Source: a virus
IMG/VR virus record: IMGVR_UViG_3300006802_000116
Coordinates: 1-55,998 of that record
Length of the DNA: 55,998 nt
Strand: one strand, 5' to 3'
This document shows positions 29,595 to 38,645 of the stretch, in pieces. Made by a program: the position numbers and the translations under genes. Positions within the stretch are counted from its first letter, which is position 1. The number at the start of each line of letters is the position of its first letter. Under the pieces are notes generated by a model, which saw only the letters and a program-made list of their open reading frames with translations, was not told where the DNA came from and did not search any database.

Positions 29595-30179
29595 ATGGCG
29601 GACTTCTGGGGTGACGTAGGGAGCGCCTGGAAAAATAAGCTGTACGAAACGTTCACCGGTCAGTCGGCGCCCGGCACCAATACGCGCCAACTGAGTGATC
29701 TGCAGCGAACCCTGCAGCAGACGGTGCTCCAGTCCGCACTGGATGAGGCGAAAAAGAAGAATCCGCAGATGACCCCTCAACAGCAGCTGGATCTGGCTGT
29801 TGAGACCGGCAGTCGGATGAACCAGCTCGCTGTGGACAAGGGGCTGGCCGACCTCAAGCTAGCCGGTGGCACGAGCCTACTGGATGTCCTGGGCCAGAAA
29901 ACCGACATAGCTGATCGCAGCTATGGCAACAGGCTGAGTAGCGAGACAGCCAGCCGCAAGGACCTGATGGGCGCAGAGGCCGAGCAGCGTCTTCGGCTGA
30001 TGGGCGGAACCCCGGTTGAGCTGGAGAAGTACCTCGCCGATAGCGATGCTTCTCTCGCTCGTGACTACATGGCCTACGCCAGTCAAACCCAGGATCGGGG
30101 CATCAAAGCGCAACAACAAGGCCGAGTGCTGCCTTTCATTGGCGGTCTCCTGGCCACTGCGGCCAGCCTCTTCGCCTGA
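29595..30179 (+). CDS. Putative internal protein with C-terminal membrane helix
   Basis: A 194-residue, mostly coiled-coil protein (QLSDLQRTLQQTVLQSALDE; ETASRKDLMGAEAEQRLRLM) with a short hydrophobic end (VLPFIGGLLATAASLFA). It could be a virion protein that touches the membrane on ejection. Unknown family. Confidence 0.5.
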   Translation: MADFWGDVGSAWKNKLYETFTGQSAPGTNTRQLSDLQRTLQQTVLQSALDEAKKKNPQMTPQQQLDLAVETGSRMNQLAVDKGLADLKLAGGTSLLDVLGQKTDIADRSYGNRLSSETASRKDLMGAEAEQRLRLMGGTPVELEKYLADSDASLARDYMAYASQTQDRGIKAQQQGRVLPFIGGLLATAASLFA

Positions 30180-30191
30180 CGGAGTCGAACG

Positions 30192-30911
30192 ATGTCTTAC
30201 GCAAATCCGAACAGGCAGAACCGGCAGGACGCCCGCCAGAGGGCCCAGAGCCAGCAGAACAGTCGGCGACGGAACCGTGGCGGTTCTGGCCAGCAAGCGC
30301 CCGCGGCGACCACGCCAAGCACGACGCCCGCGGCCGCTGCAGCCTCTTCCTCTGGCACGGCACCCGCCGCAGTCGCGAACGCTCCTGCTGCCACTCAATC
30401 GAGGCAGGGAGGCGGCTCGTTCTCCACGGTGCCAGGCGAGCTCATCAATCAGGGCCTGGGTGGGCTCACCCAGTGGGGCAACACCTACGGCAAGGACAAC
30501 GAGACGGTTGGCGGACTTGTGCATGGCGCAATCGCTGACATCTACAAGACGCAGGCGAATACTGGTCTGGCTATTCAGTACAACGACGCCTTCCTCGGCT
30601 CCCTGGGTAAATACCAGGCCGGTCAGGAAGACCTAAAAACCGGCAATACCATGAAGCTCATGGGCCTCGAAGGTGCACTCGCCAGCAACCTGCTGGGCCG
30701 GCAAGGGGAAGAGCAACGTGCTGGCTACCGTGTGCAGGGAGAGGAGCAACGTGCTGGTTACCGCACACAGGGAGAAGAGCAGCGCGCCGGTTATCGCACG
30801 ATGGGCGAGCAGGAACGTCTCACACAAGGCGATAAGACAAACCAAGAGTTGCGGCTGCGAGCGGATGCCAGGGGCGCGATACGTTCACAGGGTGCTCGCT
30901 TCTATGGTTGA
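30192..30911 (+). CDS. Virion-type protein with 11-residue tandem repeats
   Basis: A 239-residue protein. The N-terminus is Gln/Arg-rich, then Ala/Ser/Thr low complexity; a structured middle (GLGGLTQWGNTYGKDNETVG) follows. Near the C-terminus three tandem copies of an 11-residue unit (GEEQRAGYR plus two) occur, encoded by three 33-bp DNA repeats. It is directly upstream of the terminase genes. Unknown function; the repeat may form a helical rod. Confidence 0.55.
   Translation: MSYANPNRQNRQDARQRAQSQQNSRRRNRGGSGQQAPAATTPSTTPAAAAASSSGTAPAAVANAPAATQSRQGGGSFSTVPGELINQGLGGLTQWGNTYGKDNETVGGLVHGAIADIYKTQANTGLAIQYNDAFLGSLGKYQAGQEDLKTGNTMKLMGLEGALASNLLGRQGEEQRAGYRVQGEEQRAGYRTQGEEQRAGYRTMGEQERLTQGDKTNQELRLRADARGAIRSQGARFYG
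30705..30803 (+). repeat. Three 33-bp tandem repeats in coding sequence
   Basis: Three consecutive 33-bp units with silent differences, each encoding GEEQRAGYR plus two variable residues. Confidence 0.8.
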
Positions 30912-31420
30912 TGACGACAACGCCTGAAGGACCGGTCCCCATTTTCCTGGCGGCCCTCGATAGCGACCGCCGCGAAGGATTCCTGAATTACGCCGAGCAC
31001 ACATACTCGATCTACGAGATCTGGCTGTATGCGACGGTGCTCGGGTATCAGGACAGTTTCACGGCGCTGGAGAAGTGGGTCAATAAGTTCTACCGGAAAC
31101 TGAATCGCCGCGAACTGCTGCTGGGCGAGATCTGCAAGCTGGAGGCGGACATCGACTTTCTGCGGCAACAGGTGCAGGCCGACCTGGTCAAACCTGATGC
31201 GGCCGCATCTCGCATCGCGCACCTCTCCAAGGAGCTGCGCGGCCATGTCGCCGAAGTCGAGCGAATGAATAGGACCACTGATCGACGCGGCTTGATCATG
31301 GCCGGGGCTGATCGGGTGCTGCGCGAGCTGAAAGTGATCTTCAAGGGTAATGACGACATGCTCAACGCCCTGGATCTGGCCGGAGAATCGGTATGGAAGC
31401 TGCTGACGGACGAGGGTTGA
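30911..31420 (+). CDS. terS: Putative terminase small subunit
   Basis: A 169-residue protein from ATG 30911, overlapping the previous stop. The N-terminal 60 residues are helical with HTH-like spacing (NYAEHTYSIYEIWLYATVLG, then FTALEKWVNKFYRKLNRREL). A coiled coil follows (ICKLEADIDFLRQQVQADLV) and the end is helical. Position directly before the large subunit, size, and the DNA-binding-plus-oligomerisation layout fit TerS, which recognises the packaging site. There is no specific family match, so this rests on synteny. Confidence 0.55.
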   Translation: MTTTPEGPVPIFLAALDSDRREGFLNYAEHTYSIYEIWLYATVLGYQDSFTALEKWVNKFYRKLNRRELLLGEICKLEADIDFLRQQVQADLVKPDAAASRIAHLSKELRGHVAEVERMNRTTDRRGLIMAGADRVLRELKVIFKGNDDMLNALDLAGESVWKLLTDEG

Positions 31421-31462
31421 GCAGGCGCCTGCCGCGTCGGGTGAAACGGGTAGATTGTGGCT

Positions 31463-33001
31463 ATGCCCGCAAGCTCAGCCGCACTTGCCTTACGCCGTAG
31501 CGCGCAGCTGGCGGCACGGTCGATCGTCAAGGAGGTGGAGGTCGAGATTGAAGAGACCCCGCCTCACATCCTGAAGGCCCGCGAAAGCTTTAGCCATTTC
31601 TGCACGCTGATGGGCAAGCCGCCTGCGCGGCACATGAAGGAATGGCACAAGGCATTTCTGACCGGGCAAAGCAATGACCACCTGCTGGATATAGCCGGCC
31701 CGAACACTTGCTTGCTCGCGAGCAGGGGTAGCGCCAAAAGTACGGTGCTCGGCTTATTGCTGGGTTGGCTGATTGGCCGCCATGCAATGGCCAAGAAGCT
31801 GTTGCGGATTCTCTACGTCTCGTACAACGTTGACGTAGCCCGGAACAAGAGTGCAGCAATCAAGAACCTGATTCTCTCGAAGGAATACCAAGAGGTCTTC
31901 CCGAGTGTTCGCCTGTCCAAGACGAGGACGTCGGATGAGCTATGGAGCATCGACTGGGAGCACGCCGAGGTTGACGTGCGTGGTGAGGATGCCTTCACGA
32001 TCGCCTGCGCTGGCCTGAAGGGCACGATCACCTCCAAGCGAAGTTCGTTGATTGTGGTGGATGACGCGATCAAGAGCGCGGCCTCGATCGCCAATCCAGA
32101 CATTCGCCGCGAGATGGAGACGAACTGGACAAACGTGATCGTGCCGACCATGTTCCAGGGTGCGCGGGCGATCGCCCTGGGCACTCGATTCCACTTCGAC
32201 GATCTGTTCGCGACGATCTTCACGGAGAAGAAGGGCTGGAAGATCATCACCCAGTCCGCCCTGCGCTACGACGATGACGGCCGCCCCCGCTCTTACTGGC
32301 CGGAGATGTGGTCGACCAAGTACCTGCTGAAACTGCAGCAGGACGACCGCATCGCCTTCTCGTACCAGTACCTCAACCAGCCGGTGCGAACGGCAGAGCT
32401 AGGCGTCAGTCCGGAATTATTCGTGCGCGGAGAGGTGCCCGACACCTACGACACGATCGGCGTGGGCATTGACCTCTCGGCCGGCATGAGCGAGCGCAAC
32501 GACTGGACCGTGTTCACGTTGGCTGGCCGCGTCGATGACAAGTGTTACGTGATCGACTACAAGCGGATGCGCTCGATGGGCAATCTCGAGAAAGTCGAGG
32601 CCCTCTGCGAGCTCCTGCTGGAGTGGAATCTGCTAGCGACCAACGACGCAGGCCAATACTTCCCGACGAACTCGCCGGTAGTGATCTGGCCAGAGGTGGT
32701 GGCGTATCAGAAGAGCTTCGAGGGTGACCTAAAGCGGGTGCTGTTCAACGAATGGGGGCTGCACAACCTGTCGGTCTCACCGGTCAAGGGCTTTCGCGGC
32801 GACAAGCTGGCGCGGCTGCGGGGCATCCTGGGTCTATTTCAGGCCAAGAAGATCATCTTCAACAAGTACCGCGACTTCAGCTGCATGATCGATGAGATCA
32901 CCAACTTCGGCCATAGCCCACACGATGACTGTGCCGACAGCTTGAACATCGTGGTGCAGGGCCTGATGCGCCGCGGTGCTGCGCAAGTTGAGTGGACCTA
33001 A
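31463..33001 (+). CDS. terL: Terminase large subunit
   Basis: A 512-residue protein from ATG 31463 (GTG 31457 also possible). It contains the ATPase with Walker A ASRGSAKST (about 86-94) and Walker B SSLIVVDDA (about 194-202), and a C-terminal RNase H-like nuclease with GVGIDLSAG (D337) and HDDCADSL near 485. Length and domain order are normal for TerL, the motor that pumps and cuts phage DNA. It is followed 10 nt later by the portal gene. Confidence 0.93.
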   Translation: MPASSAALALRRSAQLAARSIVKEVEVEIEETPPHILKARESFSHFCTLMGKPPARHMKEWHKAFLTGQSNDHLLDIAGPNTCLLASRGSAKSTVLGLLLGWLIGRHAMAKKLLRILYVSYNVDVARNKSAAIKNLILSKEYQEVFPSVRLSKTRTSDELWSIDWEHAEVDVRGEDAFTIACAGLKGTITSKRSSLIVVDDAIKSAASIANPDIRREMETNWTNVIVPTMFQGARAIALGTRFHFDDLFATIFTEKKGWKIITQSALRYDDDGRPRSYWPEMWSTKYLLKLQQDDRIAFSYQYLNQPVRTAELGVSPELFVRGEVPDTYDTIGVGIDLSAGMSERNDWTVFTLAGRVDDKCYVIDYKRMRSMGNLEKVEALCELLLEWNLLATNDAGQYFPTNSPVVIWPEVVAYQKSFEGDLKRVLFNEWGLHNLSVSPVKGFRGDKLARLRGILGLFQAKKIIFNKYRDFSCMIDEITNFGHSPHDDCADSLNIVVQGLMRRGAAQVEWT

Positions 33002-33010
33002 AATCAACCA

Positions 33011-35212
33011 ATGAGCCAGCCTAAATCCGAGCGTTTCCGGCGCATCCTTGAGGCCGCGCGCAAGCGTGACGGCAACAGCGGCACGGACACGATGATCGTG
33101 AACTCGCATCTCGCGCAGATGCGGATGTTCATGCTGCGACAGGGGCTGGAGTTCTACCCGGCTCAGGATACCTTCGGCTTCCGCAAGTCGTTCCTGGCTG
33201 CCCTGATCGAGGAGAACGAGATTGACGCTCGCCTCGAGGGCATCGTCGATGACTTCCTGATTGACGGTAAGGGGCTCTGGTATTTCCGCCCGGTGCGGGA
33301 CACCTACCGGCTGATGTGGTTCAGCCGCGACAACTACCGCGCCTATTACGACGCCGCCGGTCAGCTGGAAGAGGTAGAGCTGATCTACAGCTTCTCGGTG
33401 CGTGACGGCATGGGCGGCATGGCGGCCTTGGCGGGCGATGGTGGTTCGCTGCGCTACGTCAAGCTGCAGGTGCGTCGTGACGTGATCAAGGAGTCGATCA
33501 CCACTGAGAAGCCGAGCTTCGACGTGGGCGTGAGCAGCCTGAACTACGCCCCGACCGGCACCCGTACGCTCACCAACAGCCTGGGCTTCATCCCGGCGGT
33601 CGAGGCGTTCAACAACATGCGCTCGACGGGCATGGATGCCTCGGGCGAGTTTGACTGGCTGAGCGACCACATCGTCACGCACGACGACCTGGTCAAGAAC
33701 ATCCGCGCCAACATCACCTTCTACGGCAACCCGACCCTGGTCTCAAGCCGGCCCAAGCAGGATCTGGTGGAGGCGGGCGATAGCGAGGAGTTCCGCCCGA
33801 CCATCTCGTCCCAGGCCGGCTTCTACGCCGCCAATCGTCCATCGACGCGGGTGAGCAGCCCACTGGGGAGCGGCACGGGTCCTGGCATGCGTGTGCCGCG
33901 GATCATCGCCAACATCGAGGCCACCGACCGCGTTGCTTACATCACGCCCGATGCCGTCTCGGGCGATCAGAACCTCTACGCCCGGCAGTACCGCGAGGAG
34001 CTGCGCAGTGCCCTGGGCGGCGTGGATGAGCTGGGCGTGAGCACCGGCGCGACCGCCTATGAAATCAAGTCGCTCTTCGGGCGAGCGGCAACGACGGCGT
34101 CACGCAAGTGCCGCGGTCTACTGACCTACGGTTTGTGCAAGCTGCTGGCGCTGATTCTCTTCCACGAAGAGCAGATCTTCAAGGATTCGTTTGCAGCGGC
34201 CATCAAGCTCGAAAAGCCGCCGATTCCCCTGCGGGAGGAGTTCCCGGACGCCCAGCAGTTTGAAGACGCGGTGGCGCAATTCCGCGAGGCATTCGCATCC
34301 TTTGAGCAGGCTCTCGACCAGAAGATCGGCGAGGCCGTTCAGAACCGCTCCCTGCCGCCCGGCGTGGTTGGTTTGATCCCCGACGGCGATCGCAAGGTGG
34401 ACTGGCGTTGGCTGGGTCCGGTGTTTGAGGAGTCCACGGAAGATATACTGAACTCAAGCATTGTCGTGCGCAACCTTCAGGAACTCGGCGTCAACAGCAT
34501 CGAGGCCCTGAGGTACCTCTTCCCGGATAAAACCGACGAAGAACGCAGCTCGATGCTCAGTGGCTACCCATTCCGGATGGCGCAGGCCACACAACAAAGC
34601 ATTGGCACCTTCCTGACGCTGATCCAAAACATGCGTCAGATCCCGCATCCACAGGCTCCGGACCTGCCCCTGTTGGCGGACCCCAAACTCGATTTGACGC
34701 CCTACGTCTATCGAGCCCTTGATTTCCTTAAGCGAGAACTGACCTATGCAGGACAGTACAACGATGGCGACGGCAGTGGCGACCCCGCAGCCCTCGATCC
34801 CATCCAGCGTGGCCGCGCCGACCGTGGCCTCCCCGCAGCAGACAGCGGCCCAAGCTTCGTACCCGACGGCCCAGGCCTATACACCGGAGGCGCCGGTTTC
34901 GGCACCCCAGGCCAACCCATGGCAGGCGGCGTACCAGGGGCTCCTCGCCAGTCTGAGCGGGACGCAACCCTCCCAGCCCCAGGCGTACTCCTCGCCGCAG
35001 ATCCCACAGGCGGCCCCTATCCCGGCGGCCTACCCGCAGGCAGCAGTGAGCTACCAGGCGGCTCCATCCGTTACGGCGCCGCTGACCTCGCTGTACCCAC
35101 AAACGCAGGCCTATTCCCAGGCGACTCCGGCACAGGCTCCGAGCTACAGCAGCGCGCCGAGCGCAGCCGCGAGCGACGAGTATCTCCAAAGCGTCAGCAA
35201 CGAAAGCCTTGA
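33011..35212 (+). CDS. Portal protein with long overlapping tail
   Basis: A 733-residue protein. It begins MSQPKSERFRRILEAARKRD and has portal-type features: an IVDDFLIDGKGLWYFRPVRD region, the YRLMWFSRDNYRAYYDAAGQ segment, and helical stem (QYREELRSALGGVDELG). Position after TerL and size near those of P22 or N4 portals support the call. The portal forms the dodecameric DNA gate. The last ~155 residues are Gly/Pro-rich and overlap the scaffold gene in another frame for 467 nt, which is very long for phage; this tail may be a non-essential overprinted extension. Confidence 0.85.
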   Translation: MSQPKSERFRRILEAARKRDGNSGTDTMIVNSHLAQMRMFMLRQGLEFYPAQDTFGFRKSFLAALIEENEIDARLEGIVDDFLIDGKGLWYFRPVRDTYRLMWFSRDNYRAYYDAAGQLEEVELIYSFSVRDGMGGMAALAGDGGSLRYVKLQVRRDVIKESITTEKPSFDVGVSSLNYAPTGTRTLTNSLGFIPAVEAFNNMRSTGMDASGEFDWLSDHIVTHDDLVKNIRANITFYGNPTLVSSRPKQDLVEAGDSEEFRPTISSQAGFYAANRPSTRVSSPLGSGTGPGMRVPRIIANIEATDRVAYITPDAVSGDQNLYARQYREELRSALGGVDELGVSTGATAYEIKSLFGRAATTASRKCRGLLTYGLCKLLALILFHEEQIFKDSFAAAIKLEKPPIPLREEFPDAQQFEDAVAQFREAFASFEQALDQKIGEAVQNRSLPPGVVGLIPDGDRKVDWRWLGPVFEESTEDILNSSIVVRNLQELGVNSIEALRYLFPDKTDEERSSMLSGYPFRMAQATQQSIGTFLTLIQNMRQIPHPQAPDLPLLADPKLDLTPYVYRALDFLKRELTYAGQYNDGDGSGDPAALDPIQRGRADRGLPAADSGPSFVPDGPGLYTGGAGFGTPGQPMAGGVPGAPRQSERDATLPAPGVLLAADPTGGPYPGGLPAGSSELPGGSIRYGAADLAVPTNAGLFPGDSGTGSELQQRAERSRERRVSPKRQQRKP

Positions 35213-35726
35213 GGTCCTGCAGCACTTCGGTGCAGAAGCTCCGGCACTGCTGAACCGCTACGCCTGTGTCGTCGAGGATGCCCTGCTGGCTCAGGCCCGT
35301 CAGACGGCCGAGACGATGCAGCAGCTGCAAACCCTGCAGGGACAGCTGGGCCAGTCGCACGGTGTCATCGCCGCCGCCGCTGAGGACAATGCCGCGTATC
35401 ACACGCTGCTGACCAACCCGGACCTGCTGGCTGATTACGTCAACGAGTTCTACGGCCCGAACGGTCCCTACCCGACCGAGACCTCGCAGGACCGCCTGGC
35501 TGCAGAGGTGGCCGCCAACGAGCGCGTCATGCCCGCAGCAGCTCCGGCCTACCAGCGCCCGCAAATGCCGATGCCCTCTCCTGAAGTGCAGGCCTCCTCG
35601 GGTGGCGATGACTTCTGGTCCGTGTTCTCGCAGATCAGTGATCGCAATCCCGCCGCCGCCTGGCAGATCCTGTCGCAGGCGACCCCCGAGGCCCTGCGCT
35701 CCAAGGTGCTGGTCTCCGAGGGCTGA
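34746..35726 (+). CDS. Putative scaffold protein, overlaps portal
   Basis: A 326-residue protein from ATG 34746 (ATG 34764 also possible). The first ~150 residues are Pro/Ala/Gln/Ser/Tyr-rich and disordered. The rest is helical and acidic (EYLQSVSNESLEVLQHFGAE; QARQTAETMQQLQTLQGQLG; NPDLLADYVNEFYG), ending in a hydrophilic helix. A disordered-then-helical acidic protein between portal and capsid fits a head scaffold. The last half lies beyond the portal end, so this frame is surely coding there. Confidence 0.7.
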   Translation: MQDSTTMATAVATPQPSIPSSVAAPTVASPQQTAAQASYPTAQAYTPEAPVSAPQANPWQAAYQGLLASLSGTQPSQPQAYSSPQIPQAAPIPAAYPQAAVSYQAAPSVTAPLTSLYPQTQAYSQATPAQAPSYSSAPSAAASDEYLQSVSNESLEVLQHFGAEAPALLNRYACVVEDALLAQARQTAETMQQLQTLQGQLGQSHGVIAAAAEDNAAYHTLLTNPDLLADYVNEFYGPNGPYPTETSQDRLAAEVAANERVMPAAAPAYQRPQMPMPSPEVQASSGGDDFWSVFSQISDRNPAAAWQILSQATPEALRSKVLVSEG

Positions 35727-35737
35727 TTTCGTCGTGT

Positions 35738-35764
35738 CACGCCCCGCTGCGGCGGGGTCTTCCC
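35738..35764 (+). terminator. Probable terminator or attenuator
   Basis: CCCCGCTGCGGCGGGG stem followed by TCTTCC, between the scaffold stop and ATG 35766. The T-run is poor. Confidence 0.45.
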
Positions 35765-35765
35765 T

Positions 35766-36095
35766 ATGAACCTCCCTCGTATTAACCCCGACGCACTGGG
35801 CATGAACCAGGCTTCGGGTTCTCCGTCTGCTGAGCAGCTGCGGCAGTCCATGCAGCAGCTGGCCTCCAAGCAGCAGGCCATGCAAGTGCCCGCCCAGACG
35901 CAGGCAATTGCTGGCCTGCAACAGGCGGCTACCCAGCAAATGGCGGAGGTCAACACCCGTCAGCAGCTGGCTGAGCAGGTCCTGCAAAACGCCAAGCTCA
36001 AACTGATGGAGCGCACGGGTCCAATGCCTGGAATGGGTGCAATTGCGGCTCATCAGGATCCCCGCGCACTGCTTGCCGCCATCGGGATGGGTTAG
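35766..36095 (+). CDS. Hypothetical Gln-rich helical protein
   Basis: A 109-residue protein with a long Gln/Ala helix (SAEQLRQSMQQLASKQQAMQ...). It could be a second scaffold- or head-associated protein given its position after the scaffold. Unknown family. Confidence 0.55.
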   Translation: MNLPRINPDALGMNQASGSPSAEQLRQSMQQLASKQQAMQVPAQTQAIAGLQQAATQQMAEVNTRQQLAEQVLQNAKLKLMERTGPMPGMGAIAAHQDPRALLAAIGMG

Positions 36096-36107
36096 ATCCG
36101 ATCTCGT

Positions 36108-36113
36108 TAGATT
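36108..36113 (+). promoter_or_regulatory. TAGATT -10-like promoter element
   Basis: GATCTCGTTAGATT, sharing GATCTCGTTAGA with the element at 37577, 22 nt before ATG 36136. Confidence 0.55.
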
Positions 36114-36135
36114 AGGTCTACTGCGGACAACGTGA

Positions 36136-36429
36136 ATGCGATTGGCCGGTAGCCCCGAGGTTTACGATGCCCTGGCTCGGCAGTACGTCGGTCAGGGCAT
36201 TCCTCGTGTCGCGGCTGATCATCTCGCCGCAGAGGTGCTCACCGATGGCGATGCCGTCGATACGCGCACGGACACCTTTTTCCGTCTCTACGAGCTATTG
36301 CAGTCCAAGGGCTACAGCGAAAATGCTGCTCAGCATCTGGCCGTAGAAATGATGGAAGGCCGTGAACCCATGGCCGCTAGTACCCGCCGCTTTGCCGGAA
36401 TTTATGGCGACGCATCCGCAGACGCTTGA
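36136..36429 (+). CDS. Hypothetical helical protein
   Basis: A 97-residue helical protein with two similar halves (YDALARQYVGQGIPRVAADH; YELLQSKGYSENAAQHLAVE), suggesting an internal duplication. It overlaps the endolysin start by 26 nt. Possibly co-regulates lysis; unknown. Confidence 0.5.
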   Translation: MRLAGSPEVYDALARQYVGQGIPRVAADHLAAEVLTDGDAVDTRTDTFFRLYELLQSKGYSENAAQHLAVEMMEGREPMAASTRRFAGIYGDASADA

Positions 36430-37570
36430 TCGTGCCTGTGAGCTGATCGAGCGTTTCGAGGGGATCGAGACCGAGGCGTATCTTGACCCGGTTGGCGTAC
36501 CGACAATCTGTGCGGGTGTCACGCGCTACCCGAGCGGGGCGCCGGTACGCATGGGAGACATCTGTGATCCACGCATCTGCCGCGCACATTTGGAGTCGCT
36601 GCTGAAGAGGGAGTACCTCCCCGCTGTCTGCTGCATCCCGGGCTGGGGCGAGCTTGGCCGCGAACGTCAGGCCGTGCTGCTCAGCTTCGCGTGGAACATG
36701 GGCGCACGGTTCTATGGCGCGGCCGGCTTTGAGACGATCACGCGCGTATTGCGTGATGGCGCCAAGCGGCCCGAGATCTATGGCCAGATGGCCCAGGCCC
36801 TGGCGTTGTACGTCAATGCCGGCGGTCGCCCCCTGCAGGGTCTGATCGAGCGCCGCAAGCAGGAAGGTGCCATTTGGAATTCAGAAGACAACGGAACCAT
36901 GAAATTCATCGCCAATCAGGACACACTGCTCAAGAAGGCTGCCATCGACAGCCACTACCTCTCGGATGCGGGCAAGCGGCCCTACGCAAAAGGCGAGGTG
37001 TTAGCGGTGACCAAGCTGGAGGAGATCCCGGCTGATAGCCACGCCTGGCTGACGCTGAATGGCAGTGGCGAGCGCTGGGCTGCGTACCTGCCCCACTGGC
37101 GAGAGGAACAGGCCAAGCCAGCGCCGGCCGCAGCCAAGGGAATCGACTGGAGCGATTTTGCCTGCCCCGTCGGTAAGTACATCACCGTTGGCGAGGTCCT
37201 GCAGTACGACGCCCGCAGAAAGCCGGTGCCAGGCAGTGAAGTTGAAAAGGCGATCATTGGCGTCTGCCGCGAGTTTGATGCGATCCGCGAGGCCTGGAGC
37301 GGCCCTCTTGGGGTCACCAGCGGATACCGCCCTGAACCGATCAATAGCCAGGTCGGCGGTGTGCCCAACAGCTATCACGTCAAGGGGATGGCGCTGGACA
37401 TCTATCCGATCGGCGAGTCGCTGCAGAAGTTCCACGAATGGCTAGTGCAGCGATGGAGCGGCGGTTATGGCGATGGCCGCCCGAAGGGCTTCATCCACAT
37501 CGATACGCGCAATGGCGGCAAATTCAGCGCCCGTCCAGGCGTGCGTCCCTCGGCGGTCTGGGATTACTGA
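36404..37570 (+). CDS. Bifunctional endolysin: lysozyme plus M15 peptidase
   Basis: A 388-residue protein from ATG 36404. Residues 1-160 are a GH24 (T4-type) lysozyme with the triad E19-x8-D28-x5-T34 in RFEGIETEAYLDPVGVPT. A middle segment (about 165-235) looks like a small SH3-like spacer. The C-terminal third is an M15-type D,D-peptidase: SGYRPEPINSQVGG, SYHVKGMALDIYP and GFIHIDT give the His, Asp and His zinc ligands. It would cut both the sugar backbone and the peptide stems of peptidoglycan. No signal peptide, so a holin is expected; none is certain in the window. Confidence 0.88.
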   Translation: MATHPQTLDRACELIERFEGIETEAYLDPVGVPTICAGVTRYPSGAPVRMGDICDPRICRAHLESLLKREYLPAVCCIPGWGELGRERQAVLLSFAWNMGARFYGAAGFETITRVLRDGAKRPEIYGQMAQALALYVNAGGRPLQGLIERRKQEGAIWNSEDNGTMKFIANQDTLLKKAAIDSHYLSDAGKRPYAKGEVLAVTKLEEIPADSHAWLTLNGSGERWAAYLPHWREEQAKPAPAAAKGIDWSDFACPVGKYITVGEVLQYDARRKPVPGSEVEKAIIGVCREFDAIREAWSGPLGVTSGYRPEPINSQVGGVPNSYHVKGMALDIYPIGESLQKFHEWLVQRWSGGYGDGRPKGFIHIDTRNGGKFSARPGVRPSAVWDY

Positions 37571-37576
37571 TCTCGT

Positions 37577-37582
37577 TAGACT
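37577..37582 (+). promoter_or_regulatory. TAGACT -10-like promoter element
   Basis: GATCTCGTTAGACT just after the endolysin stop, 32 nt before ATG 37615. Confidence 0.55.
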
Positions 37583-37614
37583 TGCTTTATCTGGCGTAAT
37601 TGCGGCGCGCTGTT

Positions 37615-38061
37615 ATGGCGGTCATCGACAAGGTTAATCGCAGAGGCTCCTCTGGCAAGCGCGTACTCACCGGCCCTGGCGAGCTGGTGGGCCCGAAGCC
37701 TGCTACGGCGGCTGTCTTCAACTCCGTCACCCGCATCAACGGTCCGGTCGATTTCTACGAGATCACCGACGGCTCCGGTACCGGGATCGGTAACTACACC
37801 GTGACGATCCGCCCCTTCAGCGAGAACGGCTTTGCCGGCACCTTGAACGGAGTCGGTGACGTAGCGCTGATCAAGCAGACCAACGGCGTCACGACTCCCA
37901 CGGCGGCTGCAACCTTGCTAGGCAAGAAGCGTCCCCGCAATAGCAAGGCATCTGTTGCCTTGGGCCCCTTCACGATGGGCACCAACGACCGCTTGTTTGT
38001 GGCGATTGAGCGCAATGCCGTTTCGACTCTGAAATATCAGATCGAAATCGACAAGGCCTGA
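37615..38061 (+). CDS. Beta-rich virion-type protein
   Basis: A 148-residue protein from ATG 37615. It is beta-strand rich (DFYEITDGSGTGIGNYTVTI; GTNDRLFVAIERNAVSTLKY) and Thr/Gly/Ala-rich, typical of head decoration or fibre proteins. Its stop abuts the convergent small basic gene. Unknown family. Confidence 0.55.
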   Translation: MAVIDKVNRRGSSGKRVLTGPGELVGPKPATAAVFNSVTRINGPVDFYEITDGSGTGIGNYTVTIRPFSENGFAGTLNGVGDVALIKQTNGVTTPTAAATLLGKKRPRNSKASVALGPFTMGTNDRLFVAIERNAVSTLKYQIEIDKA

Positions 38062-38196
38062 TCAGCGCCCCTGACCGCGACTCTTCTTGCGTCCGTGGCT
38101 GGCTTTGCTACTGCGGACGCTTTGCCCTTGACGGGTCTTTTTGACCACCGGATCCTTGTGAATTGCGGCGGTCGGTGATTTCTTGGGCTTGGCCAT
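38062..38196 (-). CDS. Small highly basic protein, 44 aa
   Basis: A 44-residue Lys/Arg-rich protein (MAKPKKSPTAAIHKDPVVKK..., ending HGRKKSRGQGR), too short for routine ORF lists. It starts on the TGATG overlap with the upstream gene and ends immediately against the convergent plus-strand gene. Probably binds nucleic acid or packaged DNA. Confidence 0.6.
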   Translation of the reverse strand: MAKPKKSPTAAIHKDPVVKKTRQGQSVRSSKASHGRKKSRGQGR

Positions 38197-38612
38197 CAGA
38201 CGAGGCGGATGGCGAGTGCGCCTGAGTTGAACTGCACGGTGTCACCTGCAACCACATCGACTGAGGTGGTCAACGAACCCGATGCCAGGAAGTTGCCGGC
38301 AGTTACCGCATCCCAGACGCCAAAGTGCGTCACGGTCGCACCAGCCGAGGCGTTGGTCGTGATCTGAACAGAGCTGCCGTTGGTGATCTGGAAGCCACCA
38401 CCGGAGGCCGCGCCGACCACGCTGAAGGTCGAGGTCGTGATGGCGGTGCGGTTGGCACTGCCTGTAATTGTGGTCTGTACGTTATTCGCAGTCCCTGCGG
38501 TGCCGGGGTCGCCGGAATGCAGGCTCACGTAGACAGTCGACAGCGCAGTCGGGAAGGTCGTCCCTTTGATCCAGACGAGAATCTTGTCGGCAAGATACTG
38601 GGAAAACGCCAT
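38196..38612 (-). CDS. Structural protein, cyanophage type
   Basis: A 138-residue beta-rich protein beginning MAFSQYLADKILVWIKGTTF with YVSLHSGDPGTAGTANNVQT, the 'LHTadPg..g..ev' pattern of a common small phage virion protein. The end is strands and turns (GDTVQFNSGALAIRLV). A role in decorating tail or capsid is likely. A minus-strand TAGAAT element lies 33 nt upstream. Confidence 0.65.
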   Translation of the reverse strand: MAFSQYLADKILVWIKGTTFPTALSTVYVSLHSGDPGTAGTANNVQTTITGSANRTAITTSTFSVVGAASGGGFQITNGSSVQITTNASAGATVTHFGVWDAVTAGNFLASGSLTTSVDVVAGDTVQFNSGALAIRLV

Positions 38613-38645
38613 GTCCCGTCCGGACTACCTATGGGCAACAGTTGG

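Noticed and set aside
31451-31456. TAGATT just before the terminase start as promoter
   Set aside because: It directly touches GTG 31457 and is 6 nt from ATG 31463, too close for a promoter used by that gene; the gene is probably read from upstream.
34728-36053. Minus-strand frame of 441 codons
   Set aside because: Antisense shadow of scaffold and portal tail; its composition reflects Gln/Ala-rich codons read backwards.
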